Assembly: GCF_000294775.2 (NCBI RefSeq)
Contig: NZ_CP015506.1
Coordinates: forward strand, 2,827,501 to 2,891,500
DNA length: 64,000 nucleotides
Reading direction: 5' to 3'
DNA from: Cytobacillus oceanisediminis 2691
GTDB lineage: Bacteria > Bacillota > Bacilli > Bacillales > Cytobacillaceae
In this document: positions 17,944 through 25,862 of the stretch, one piece after another
Layout of the letters: each line of letters begins with the position of its first letter
Position numbering within the stretch: position 1 is the first letter of the stretch
The notes under the pieces: model-generated
What the model was told of the DNA's origin: nothing
What the model saw: the letters and a program-made list of their open reading frames with translations, nothing else
The model's database searches: none
Translations under genes and position numbers: made by a program

Positions 17944-18249
17944 TCATTCCGGCATATTCAATCTCGGAAAAAAGTTATAAACCATAAAAACACCAAATAA
18001 ACCAAAAAATAATGCTCCTAAAATGGATCCCTCTACCAGGGCTGCAATTCCGAATGCGATGGCAATCAAACCAATCCATGCTGCAAATGAAGAAATGGTG
18101 TAATGATAAATTCCGCCGATAAATGTCAGCGTCCTGCCCAGAAACTGTCCTTCGCTGCCAGCTCTCTTAACTTCCACAAGTGTTAAAATAAAGCTCCAAA
18201 GCAGCAGCAAAGGGATTCCCCACAAGAATATAAACCCGAATACTTCCAT
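17944..18249 (-). CDS. Small integral membrane protein, 101 aa
   Basis: Three hydrophobic helices are visible: MEVFGFIFLWGIPLLLLWSF, the region around GGIYHYTISSFAAWIGLIAI and GSILGALFFGLFGVFMVYNF. No family is recognised. It is 16 bases downstream of the LTA synthase-like gene with AGGATAAGC before its ATG, and is followed by the terminator. It is therefore the last gene of the operon and may assist the membrane enzymes encoded there. Confidence 0.7.
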   Translation of the reverse strand: MEVFGFIFLWGIPLLLLWSFILTLVEVKRAGSEGQFLGRTLTFIGGIYHYTISSFAAWIGLIAIAFGIAALVEGSILGALFFGLFGVFMVYNFFPRLNMPE

Positions 18250-18265
18250 GCTTATCCTCCAAGAA

Positions 18266-20113
18266 TTATTCCATAAACCTCATCAAATCCCCATGTACAA
18301 TGTCATCAGACAGCCTTAGCTCTTTTCTCGAGATATCCATTAACGGTTCACAGCTATTAATATCTGTTTCTTCTTCCGATTTGCTATTGAAGCATTTACC
18401 GGCTTTATAAAAATAGTCTTTAGCTATAAAGCTTCCATCCCGAAAAATAACTGGATGATGGGGATCCCTTGTAAAAAGGTTATGCCCGAAGCTGAAGTTA
18501 TCCTCAGCACTAATGCCGAGCAGATGAAGGATCGTTGCCCTGATATCGATTTCCCCGCCAATATTCGAAAACGTTTTGCCTTCCACACCAGGTACATGGA
18601 TAATCAGCGGCACACTCTGCAGCTGCATGCGATTAACAATGGTATCTTCCTGTCCCAGCAGCTCCAGAACGCCATGTTCATATTTGTCCGAGATGCCATA
18701 ATGGTCGCCGTATAATACAAACATCGTATTTTCATAAAGTCCGCTTGCTTTTAAATCCTGGAAAAATGTTTTAATGGCTTCATCCTGATATCTAACGGTT
18801 GTCACATAGCGGTTGACAACCATTTCACTCGTGCTGGCCTCAGGAATGAACTGATCTTCCTCCTCCAGCAAAAATGGGAAATGGTTTGTCAATGTGATAA
18901 ACCTGGCATAGAAAGGCTTTTGCAGTTTCTCCAGATGCTGAATGGACTGCTGGAAGAATGGGATATCTTTTATGCCGTAGTTCACTGAGTTCTCTTCTGT
19001 GACCACATAATCGGCTTTTGAAAAATAACGATTATACCCCAGAGAATCATACATGGCCTCCCGATTCCAGAACGAAGCGTCATTCCCATGGAAAACAGCT
19101 GAGTAATACTTCTCATCAGATAGAATATGCGGCAGGCTTCGATAAGCGTTTTCCGTTTTTCTGACAAACGCCGATCCGCTGGATAATGGATAAAGGCCTG
19201 TATCGATCATGAATTCCGAGTCGGATGTTTTCCCCTGTGCTGTCTGATCATAGACACGGCTGAAATAAAAGCTGTCTTCAATCAGAGAATTAAGGAATGG
19301 CGTTATTTCCTGGCCATTCACCTTCTGATTGATAACAAAATTCTGGGTGGACTCCATACTGATCAGAACGACATTCATTCCTTTTGCCGCACCAAAGTAA
19401 TCTGATGGCTTATCTTCTTGAGATTGGACATACTCCGCTGAGGCTTCTGCGTCAGATGGACTGGCAAAAGCGCGATTGAGCGGGTATGATGCAGCGATGC
19501 CAATATCATAGAGATGATACTGATACAAGCCAATATGCTTAACAAGCTGCTGGCGATTATATGATTCCGAAAATAAATGAGGCACTTTCACCATGCCGAG
19601 AATGATGGTCATGAATACAAATAACACACTGACAGCCGTGTAAAATCCCTTTGATTTTGCTGTGATTTGCTCATGTACTGACTTCCGTTTTATATATAAA
19701 AGCCAAAAAACGGCCAGATCAGCAAATAACAGAAGATCCCAAGGGCTAATCAATTCAAGTGTACTCGGTCCAATCCCTCCGACATTTTTAAACTGAAAAA
19801 GAATCGGAACGGTTACAAAATCAGTATAAAAACGATAATAAAGCAGATCCCCAAAAAGAATGCCGGTCAAAATGACCATCGTTGCAAAAATGGCTGCCGG
19901 TTTCACCTTTCGCTTAAAATAAATATTAATTCCAAGAATGACCATTATGGCCCCAATCGGGCTTAAAATCATAAATAAAATATCAGTCCAGTTCTCCGGA
20001 TGCAGATTAAATCCGATAAAGGATACAATGACCGTTTTAATCCAGATTAAAATGACGGCAAACCAAATGGGTGAAAGCCTTTTAAATAACTTCATAATCA
20101 TACCGCTTTTCAT
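18266..20113 (-). CDS. LTA synthase family protein (LtaS-like sulfatase-fold phosphoglycerol transferase)
   Basis: Membrane enzyme of 615 residues: five N-terminal helices (to about 190) and an extracellular sulfatase-fold domain. Residues matching the catalytic and metal set of Staphylococcus aureus LtaS are E254 (SMEST), T296 in GKTSDSEF (nucleophile), H342, W349 and R351 in FHGNDASFWNR, H411 (NHFPF), and D470/H471 (GDHYG). It should therefore transfer glycerol phosphate from phosphatidylglycerol or a related headgroup. The gene overlaps the upstream aminotransferase fusion by 32 bases without a strong Shine-Dalgarno sequence; ATG 20095 is an alternative start. Bacilli have several LtaS paralogues; which one this is cannot be decided, and its operon partners are unusual. 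Confidence 0.9.
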   Translation of the reverse strand: MKSGMIMKLFKRLSPIWFAVILIWIKTVIVSFIGFNLHPENWTDILFMILSPIGAIMVILGINIYFKRKVKPAAIFATMVILTGILFGDLLYYRFYTDFVTVPILFQFKNVGGIGPSTLELISPWDLLLFADLAVFWLLYIKRKSVHEQITAKSKGFYTAVSVLFVFMTIILGMVKVPHLFSESYNRQQLVKHIGLYQYHLYDIGIAASYPLNRAFASPSDAEASAEYVQSQEDKPSDYFGAAKGMNVVLISMESTQNFVINQKVNGQEITPFLNSLIEDSFYFSRVYDQTAQGKTSDSEFMIDTGLYPLSSGSAFVRKTENAYRSLPHILSDEKYYSAVFHGNDASFWNREAMYDSLGYNRYFSKADYVVTEENSVNYGIKDIPFFQQSIQHLEKLQKPFYARFITLTNHFPFLLEEEDQFIPEASTSEMVVNRYVTTVRYQDEAIKTFFQDLKASGLYENTMFVLYGDHYGISDKYEHGVLELLGQEDTIVNRMQLQSVPLIIHVPGVEGKTFSNIGGEIDIRATILHLLGISAEDNFSFGHNLFTRDPHHPVIFRDGSFIAKDYFYKAGKCFNSKSEEETDINSCEPLMDISRKELRLSDDIVHGDLMRFME

Positions 20114-21692
20114 ATTGTTTTTCTAAAATACCTGCCAGCATTTCGAGTGATGCCATGACCTTCTGCTCTTCCTGTGCCCCCATTAGAGCCACCTGAACCC
20201 AGTTTCTCTCAAGCAGGTACCCGCTTTCATAGCTTAGAAGAATTCCTTTCTGTTTGCATGTGTCGCCAAATTCCCTGCTGGAAATGCTCAGCGGCAAACT
20301 GATAGTCAGGATGCCAGGGGAATAATCATCGTCTCCCAGAACAGAAAATCCGCTGTCTTTCAGCCTCATCCTTGCTTTTCCAGACAAAAGCTTTAATTTC
20401 TCATAATCTATCAGCTTTATACTCTCTTTTAATGCGTAGACCAGATTGGACGAATGGGTGTATGGAATGCTTTGGTTTTCTTCGTACATCTTTAAGTCCA
20501 AGTATCTTGGAACTGCACTGTTCCCTTTAATTTTGTCACGATGGAATACGATTGCCAAACCCGGATAGGAACCAAATCCCTTTCCGCTGACGGTCGATGC
20601 AAAATATATATTCTTAAGATTCAACGGCAAAATTCCGGCCGTGCTGCATGCATCCACGCAAAGCTCGGCACCATGCTCCCCGCATATCTCCTGAATACCG
20701 CTGATATCGAATACATACCCAGTCGAAGTTTCACAATGCACGGTCCACACCCATTTTATGGATGGGTTTTCTTTCAGCATGCAGGCTATTTCCTCGTGGG
20801 TAATCGGTTCATTCCACTCTCTTTCAATCGTTTGAAAAGATAATTGAAACCTTCTTGCATGATCTATGAGACGAAAGCCAAATTCGCCATTGGCCAGGAT
20901 CAGCCCTTCCCCTTCGAGGTGTTTCAGCTGTGCTGCCACAAGATCATTGGAAAGTGTTCCCGTGCCAACAACAACTTCAGCATGTGAGGCATCTGTCATC
21001 TTGCATAATTGAGAACGCAAGTCTTTCAAACCGCTGATAAAATCATGATTGCGATGAGATACGGCTTCTTTTGAAAAAGCCCTTTTCACTTTTGCATGAA
21101 TGGGCACCGGACCCGGCAAAAAGGAATGCTGATCGGCGGGCACTGAATTTCTGGCCATTAAGCGTTCAAATGCTTTCGTTGAACGTTCGAAATTCTCTTT
21201 TGTTAAATACATGGGCTGAAACTGGGCTCCTTCCTCTCCTGTCAGAGGACCAAAAGGCAGAAATCCCATCCGCTTATACAATTTCAGCTGCCTGACCGTG
21301 CCCGATATCAGCGCCATCGTATAATTTTTTTCGAGGCAAAGCTCTACAAGCTTTTCACAAAGCTGATAAAAAACACGGGTGCTGCGAAACTCTTTTTTGA
21401 CTGACAGCAAGCGGATCTCACAAAATTCTCCCTTAACAGGCAAGTATTCTTCGAGATTAGGAAGCTTATAATCAAGCGAAAATGGCCTTTTGGCACGGAT
21501 AGCGATCATTCCGGCAACTTCCTCGCCAGCCTTGGCAATGACATATGTATTTTCTTCATGAAATTTATCAATTAAATGCTGATCATCATTTTGCTTATGC
21601 TGAGGAATTTCTTCCACAAATGTCTGGTAGTTCAGCTGATGAATTTGTTTAAATTCATTAAGTTCGGTTGCGATTTTGCAGATAATATTCAC
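20082..21692 (-). CDS. GNAT/FeeM-like acyltransferase fused to class V PLP aminotransferase
   Basis: Two-domain protein, 536 residues. Residues about 1-160 form a GNAT-fold domain resembling N-acyl amino acid or autoinducer synthases: FCEIRLLSVKKEFRSTRVF at 90-108 with the conserved E/R pair, then KLYKRMGFLPFG. Residues about 190-530 form a fold-type I, class V aminotransferase: phosphate loop VVGTGTLSNDL (242-251), VDACSTAG with D347, and the PLP lysine K371 in TVSGKGFGSYPG. Family members include 2-aminoethylphosphonate and serine-pyruvate aminotransferases. It begins three bases after the PlsY-like stop and runs into the LTA synthase gene. A role in making an amino-containing lipid or wall polymer precursor is inference. 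Confidence 0.8.
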   Translation of the reverse strand: MNIICKIATELNEFKQIHQLNYQTFVEEIPQHKQNDDQHLIDKFHEENTYVIAKAGEEVAGMIAIRAKRPFSLDYKLPNLEEYLPVKGEFCEIRLLSVKKEFRSTRVFYQLCEKLVELCLEKNYTMALISGTVRQLKLYKRMGFLPFGPLTGEEGAQFQPMYLTKENFERSTKAFERLMARNSVPADQHSFLPGPVPIHAKVKRAFSKEAVSHRNHDFISGLKDLRSQLCKMTDASHAEVVVGTGTLSNDLVAAQLKHLEGEGLILANGEFGFRLIDHARRFQLSFQTIEREWNEPITHEEIACMLKENPSIKWVWTVHCETSTGYVFDISGIQEICGEHGAELCVDACSTAGILPLNLKNIYFASTVSGKGFGSYPGLAIVFHRDKIKGNSAVPRYLDLKMYEENQSIPYTHSSNLVYALKESIKLIDYEKLKLLSGKARMRLKDSGFSVLGDDDYSPGILTISLPLSISSREFGDTCKQKGILLSYESGYLLERNWVQVALMGAQEEQKVMASLEMLAGILEKQYEKRYDYEVI

Positions 21693-21695
21693 AGT

Positions 21696-22280
21696 TTACC
21701 TCCTATGTTTAGGCATGATGAAATGGGTATGGGAAATGAAAACAATCAAAAGCAGCAGCAGGAGGCCTGCCGAAATGATGAATGAATCACCAATCACCCA
21801 GGCTGTAATGGGAATGGAAGCCATGGCGATAAAACCTGATAGTGTATACTTCCGGAGAACTGCATAGGCAATTCCCATCGTGATAGCCATTATCGCTATT
21901 GTTAGTGGTTCCAAAAACAAGGCAGAAGCCAAGTAGACAACCACTCCTTTTCCACCATGAAACCCCAGCTGAATTGGAAACAAATGGCCAATAAGAACAC
22001 AAAAAGCGCTAAGAATTAATAAACCATCACCTTCAAACATAAGTCCAGTTACATATAAAGCTGTCCATGCCTTTCCAGCATCAATTGCAATTGTCAGCAA
22101 GAACCCCTTCTTGCCGGTTGCTCTCCCTGCATTGGTAGCCCCGACATTCCCGCTCCCCTTTTTTCTTATATCCTCTTTTGCTATGTATTTAACCACATAA
22201 TAAGCCCCGGCTACGCTCCCAAAAGTGTAGGAAAAGATCATAACCATCAGGGCAGTCCACACATCATCGATCATAAGCAC
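21696..22280 (-). CDS. PlsY-like glycerol-3-phosphate acyltransferase with altered C-terminus
   Basis: Membrane acyltransferase of 194 residues in the PlsY family, which normally moves an acyl group from acyl-phosphate to glycerol 3-phosphate. Motif 1 GSGNVGATNAGR (42-53) and motif 2 GHLFPIQLGFHGGKG (98-112) are intact. The usual third motif near the C-terminus (HxxNI with nearby Arg/Lys) is not recognisable; the protein ends SHTHFIMPKHRR. Five or more helices are present. GTG 22280 or ATG 22274 may be the start, both after AAAGGGCGGGAT. It heads a four-gene operon and is probably a paralogue of a housekeeping PlsY elsewhere. Confidence 0.85.
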   Translation of the reverse strand: MLMIDDVWTALMVMIFSYTFGSVAGAYYVVKYIAKEDIRKKGSGNVGATNAGRATGKKGFLLTIAIDAGKAWTALYVTGLMFEGDGLLILSAFCVLIGHLFPIQLGFHGGKGVVVYLASALFLEPLTIAIMAITMGIAYAVLRKYTLSGFIAMASIPITAWVIGDSFIISAGLLLLLLIVFISHTHFIMPKHRR

Positions 22281-22479
22281 CTATCCCGCCCTTTACTAAT
22301 TAAACGATCAAAAAGGGTAAAAAGTTTCATATATTTACAAAATTACAATCTATTAACTGATAAAGATAGTATAACACCCCTTATTTTACCATTAAACAAA
22401 TTGAATGCCAGAGCCTGATTTCATAATTCCCCTATTTTACTGCAAACCTTAAACTTTCTGAAAAGATTATTTTTTTGTG

Positions 22480-22526
22480 TTGACTTTGTTTATTAATCGC
22501 ATATAATTTGCATTAAGGCAAAACTT
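22480..22526 (+). promoter_or_regulatory. Promoter and MntR box of the manganese transporter operon
   Basis: A near-consensus sigma-A promoter has TTGACT (22480-22485) and TATAAT (22502-22507) 16 bases apart. Overlapping the -10 and the start region is a palindrome TTTGCATTAAGGCAAAAC (22507-22524), very close to MntR boxes of mntA and mntH in Bacillus subtilis. A manganese-loaded MntR would therefore repress this operon. The rest of the interval 22281-22621 is AT-rich with no gene. Confidence 0.8.
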
Positions 22527-22621
22527 TTTAATATATCCATAAATCTTGTCCGTGTGACGTATAATTGCATATAAACAATTAATTTGAATCAATTTAAATT
22601 TGGAAAATAAAGGGGGATAAA

Positions 22622-23371
22622 ATGATGAAGGATCCGGCAATTAGCATAGAGGATTTGCATGTTTCCTATTTCGGAAATGAAGCGGTGACAGGAGTCAGCC
22701 TTACTGTTAATACAGGTAATCTGGTAGGAATTATCGGGCCGAACGGCGCAGGTAAATCGACTTTTTTAAAAGCCATGCTAAATCTTATACCAAAGGATAA
22801 AGGTGCAGTTAGAGTGATGGGAAAATCCATTGCTGAAGTTCGCAAAAGCATCGCCTATGTGCCGCAGCGGAATGCCATAGACTGGGATTTCCCAATCACT
22901 GTGCATGATGCGGTTCTTATTGGGACCTACCCCCATTTAAAACTGTTCCGCCGTCCAAAGAAAAAGGATAAAGAGTGGGCCATGGAATGTCTTCAGCGAG
23001 TTGGCATGCAGGAGTTCAGCAAAAGGCAGATTGGGGAACTATCAGGCGGCCAGCAGCAGAGAGTTTTTCTTGCGAGAGCACTTGCTCAAAAAGCGGATTT
23101 GTTCTTTCTGGATGAGCCATTTGTTGGAGTAGATGTATCCAGTGAGGAAACCATTGTGAACATTTTGAAGGAGCTCTGCAGACAAGGAAAAACAGTGATT
23201 GTTGTACACCATGATTTAAGTAAAGCAAATGATTATTTCAATCAGATAATTCTGTTAAATAAGGAATTGATCAGTTTTGGGACCGTTGAAGAAGTGTTTA
23301 AACCTGAAGTAATTGCAAAAGCATACAAGGGGCAATTTGCTTTTATGAATGAGATTGGGGTGTCGCTATAA
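22622..23371 (+). CDS. mntB: Manganese ABC transporter, ATP-binding protein
   Basis: ABC ATPase of 249 residues for divalent metal import. Walker A GPNGAGKST (about 41-49), Q-loop YVPQRNAIDWDFP, signature LSGGQQQR, Walker B LFFLDEPF and the switch His in VVHHDLS are all present. The IDWDFP segment after the Q-loop is typical of Mn/Zn transporter ATPases. ATG follows GGGGGAT. It shares a stop/start overlap with the permease gene. First gene after the MntR-box promoter. Confidence 0.93.
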   Translation: MMKDPAISIEDLHVSYFGNEAVTGVSLTVNTGNLVGIIGPNGAGKSTFLKAMLNLIPKDKGAVRVMGKSIAEVRKSIAYVPQRNAIDWDFPITVHDAVLIGTYPHLKLFRRPKKKDKEWAMECLQRVGMQEFSKRQIGELSGGQQQRVFLARALAQKADLFFLDEPFVGVDVSSEETIVNILKELCRQGKTVIVVHHDLSKANDYFNQIILLNKELISFGTVEEVFKPEVIAKAYKGQFAFMNEIGVSL

Positions 23372-24228
23372 TGGCTTTTATTGAAGCGGTCATGCAATAT
23401 GGTTTTCTGCAAAAAGCGTTATTAACCTCGGTTATGGTAGGAATTATCTGCGGAGTCATTGGGTGCTTTATCATCCTCAGAGGAATGGCTCTCATGGGAG
23501 ATGCCATATCACATGCTGTCCTTCCGGGCGTCGCTATTTCATATATGCTGGGAGTTAACTTCTTCTTTGGAGCAGTCATAAGCGGAGTGATTACAGCTAT
23601 CGCCATTGGGTTTGTATCCCAAAACAGCCGGATAAAGCATGATACCTCGATTGGAATTATGTTTACAGCGGCATTTGCTTCAGGAATCATTATTATTACC
23701 ATGCTTAAAAGCAGTACAGATCTCTACCATATATTATTTGGCAATGTACTGGCAGTAAGATTATCCGACATGTGGATCACACTGGGCATCAGCCTGTTTG
23801 TATTGGGGGCTGTATACCTCTTTTACAAAGAATTATTGGTCACCTCGTTTGACGAAACGATGGGAGCAGCTTACGGACTGCCAGTTCGTTTCATTCATTA
23901 TTTCCTAATGACTCTCTTGACGATGGTAACCGTTGCATCCCTCCAGACAGTAGGTATTGTCCTGGTTGTTGCCATGCTGATCACCCCTGCAGCGGCAGCT
24001 TATCTGTTAACCGAGCGGCTGTGGATGATGATTTTCCTTGCGTCTGGCATTGGTGTAATTTCATCCATCGTGGGACTATACTTTAGCTTTACCTACAACT
24101 TAGCTTCAGGAGCAACAATAGTCATATCATCCACTGCTATTTTCATTCTCGTTTTTTTATTTTCACCTAAGCATGGGCTAATATGGAAAACGCTGAAAGT
24201 AAAGAAAAAGAGAGCTTCATTAGTTTAA
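23371..24228 (+). CDS. mntC: Manganese ABC transporter, membrane permease
   Basis: ABC-3 family permease, 285 residues, with about eight or nine helices. It begins FIEAVMQYGFLQKALLTSV and contains the family signatures RGMALMGDAISHAVLPGVA and FDETMGAAYGLPVRFIHY. Overlapping the ATPase gene by one base and followed after 37 bases by the binding protein, it is the only permease gene here and would work as a homodimer. Bacillus subtilis mntABCD has two permeases, so this arrangement is closer to psaBCA/sitABC. Confidence 0.93.
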   Translation: MAFIEAVMQYGFLQKALLTSVMVGIICGVIGCFIILRGMALMGDAISHAVLPGVAISYMLGVNFFFGAVISGVITAIAIGFVSQNSRIKHDTSIGIMFTAAFASGIIIITMLKSSTDLYHILFGNVLAVRLSDMWITLGISLFVLGAVYLFYKELLVTSFDETMGAAYGLPVRFIHYFLMTLLTMVTVASLQTVGIVLVVAMLITPAAAAYLLTERLWMMIFLASGIGVISSIVGLYFSFTYNLASGATIVISSTAIFILVFLFSPKHGLIWKTLKVKKKRASLV

Positions 24229-24265
24229 TTTTAATAAAAACAAATTTTTTTAGGAGGGAAAACCG

Positions 24266-25207
24266 ATGATTAAAAAAGGCTTTCTTTTATTAGCTGCATT
24301 CCTTCTGTCTGTGTTATTCCTGTCAGCCTGCAGCAGCGGAACAAGCAGCACCTCGTCCAATGCAGATGGGAAAATCCAAGTTGTGACTACCTATTCGATT
24401 GTGTATGACATTGTTAAAAATGTAGGCGGGGATTTGGTTGAGATTCATAGTTTAGCACCCATTGGCTCCAATCCCCACGAATATGACCCCCTTCCTGAGG
24501 ATGTGAAAAAAACAACGGATGCAGATGCAGTATTTTACAACGGGCTGAACCTGGAAGCCGGCAACTCATGGTTCAATAAGCTGATGGAAACTGCCGGAAA
24601 AGACGGTGAAGATGCGCCTGTCTTCCTAATGAGCAGAGGCGTTGATGCCATGCACTTAACCACAAAGGGCAAAGAAAGTGAAGAAGATCCCCATGCCTGG
24701 CTGGACATCCGAAATGGGATCAAATACGCGGAAAATGCCAGAGATGGACTTATCAAAACAGATCCAGACAATAAAGAGATTTACGAAAAAAACGCTGAAG
24801 AATACATTGCAAAGCTTCAAGAGCTGCATGATGAAGCAGTCGAACAATTTAATGAAATTCCAGAAAACGAACGTGTTCTCGTAACAAGTGAAGGTGCTTT
24901 TAAATATTTCAGCGAAGCCTACGGATTCCAGGCAGAATACATCTGGGAAATCAACCAGGAAAACCAGGGAACACCAGACCAAATTACAAGAATTACAGAT
25001 ATTATTAATGAAAAAGGAATTACAGGACTATTCCTGGAAACAAGCATTGACGCAAGAAGCATGGAAGCTGTATCCGATGAAACCAATGTTCCAATCATGG
25101 GAAAGGTATTTACAGACTCCTTGGCAAAGCCGGGTGAAGATGGCGATACTTATATTTCGATGATGGAATGGAATATTAAAACCATTAAAAAAGGCTTGAC
25201 CCGGTAA
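24266..25207 (+). CDS. mntA: Manganese ABC transporter, substrate-binding lipoprotein
   Basis: Cluster A-I metal-binding lipoprotein, 313 residues. A signal peptide with lipobox FLSAC (Cys22) is followed by a Ser/Thr linker. The four metal ligands expected from PsaA-type proteins are visible: H71 (NPHEYDP), H143 (DPHAWLD), E209 (VTSEG) and D284 (VFTDS). The Glu/Asp pair favours manganese over zinc, which fits the MntR box. AGGAGGG precedes ATG. No His-rich zinc loop is seen. Confidence 0.93.
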   Translation: MIKKGFLLLAAFLLSVLFLSACSSGTSSTSSNADGKIQVVTTYSIVYDIVKNVGGDLVEIHSLAPIGSNPHEYDPLPEDVKKTTDADAVFYNGLNLEAGNSWFNKLMETAGKDGEDAPVFLMSRGVDAMHLTTKGKESEEDPHAWLDIRNGIKYAENARDGLIKTDPDNKEIYEKNAEEYIAKLQELHDEAVEQFNEIPENERVLVTSEGAFKYFSEAYGFQAEYIWEINQENQGTPDQITRITDIINEKGITGLFLETSIDARSMEAVSDETNVPIMGKVFTDSLAKPGEDGDTYISMMEWNIKTIKKGLTR

Positions 25208-25241
25208 TAAAGGTCACTATTCCAGCAAGCAGGTGAAACAT

Positions 25242-25616
25242 GTGATCCCCATTAGTTCAAAGAGGTATATTCTCGAGATTTATTTATTACAGGAAGCACA
25301 TGGGCATGCGACCATTTCCGGCATTGCAAAGGTATTGAGGGTCACCGTCTCAGCTGCATCTAAAATGGCCGGAAAGCTTAAAACAGACGGTTACATTCAT
25401 TTTCAGCCCTATGGAACAGTTACTTTGACAAAAGCCGGATTGGAAATTGCCAAAAAACTCTTCCAAGATCATCAGGTTTTAATGGAGTTTTATCAAATAA
25501 TCGGGGTTGAAGAGAAACTGATCAAAAAGAAAGTTAGGGAAGTTGAAATGCATATCGGTACGGAAGTTGTTTTTAAAATTAAGAGCTTTATAGAAAATCA
25601 TAAGAAAAACGCTTGA
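25242..25616 (+). CDS. DtxR/MntR-family regulator with most metal ligands replaced
   Basis: A 124-residue winged-helix regulator with DtxR-like helix-turn-helix (ATISGIAKVLRVTVSAASKM) and dimerisation helices. Compared without gaps to Bacillus subtilis MntR (ligands D8, E11, H77, E99, E102, H103), this protein has R8, L11, H77, R99, E102 and M103. Four of six ligands are thus lost. GTG 25242 is chosen because AGGTG lies six bases before it. It follows the binding-protein gene by 34 bases and ends in a terminator, so it is cotranscribed with the transporter. It may be a metal-insensitive regulator or respond to another signal. Confidence 0.8.
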   Translation: MIPISSKRYILEIYLLQEAHGHATISGIAKVLRVTVSAASKMAGKLKTDGYIHFQPYGTVTLTKAGLEIAKKLFQDHQVLMEFYQIIGVEEKLIKKKVREVEMHIGTEVVFKIKSFIENHKKNA

Positions 25617-25634
25617 ATATTCAAGCGTTTTTTT
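25609..25634 (+). terminator. Terminator of the manganese operon
   Basis: Eight-base stem ACGCTTGA/TCAAGCGT overlapping the stop codon with a four-base loop, then seven T residues. Confidence 0.85.
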
Positions 25635-25674
25635 GTCCTGATGATTTATTCAGCCCACTGAACCTTCAGAGTTG

Positions 25675-25791
25675 ATGATACTTCTGAATGCAGTTCAAAA
25701 AATCTTATTTAAGGAATTGTCACTTTCATTGGATAAGAGTGCAGAAGAGATAGAAGAACTAGTGAAGGAAATGATAAAAACAAGCAGATAA
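25675..25791 (+). CDS. Possible small ORF, 38 aa
   Basis: Peptide MILLNAVQKILFKELSLSL followed by an acidic helix (SAEEIEELVKEMIK). Composition is protein-like, but no Shine-Dalgarno sequence precedes the ATG and no family is recognised. The frame is open a little further upstream, so it could be the tail of a lost gene. It lies between two terminators. Confidence 0.2.
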   Translation: MILLNAVQKILFKELSLSLDKSAEEIEELVKEMIKTSR

Positions 25792-25794
25792 CAG

Positions 25795-25844
25795 AAAAAA
25801 GAATGTCCCTTCTGCATGTGATATTCATCGGGACATTCTTTTTT
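25795..25844. terminator. Bidirectional terminator before the sugar symporter
   Basis: Nine-base arms GAATGTCCC (25801-25809) and GGGACATTC (25830-25838), with A-run and T-run on the outer sides. Confidence 0.8.
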
Positions 25845-25862
25845 CATGGTTGAATAAGCTAA

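Noticed and set aside
17413..17987. Several overlapping ORFs of 85-154 codons on both strands with repeated Arg/Lys/Glu or Ser/Phe/Leu patterns
   Set aside because: They are produced by the 52-bp repeat, which lacks stop codons in most frames and cycles through all three frames every 156 bases. None has a Shine-Dalgarno sequence.
22540..22600. Second promoter for the manganese operon (GTATAATTGCATATAA)
   Set aside because: A TATAAT-like element exists at about 22560 but no -35 box at 16-18 bases, and the upstream promoter with the MntR box is far better.
25675..25791. Spo0E-like phosphatase
   Set aside because: The 38-residue peptide lacks the SxxxD signature of Spo0E-family proteins and has no ribosome site; kept only as a possible small ORF.
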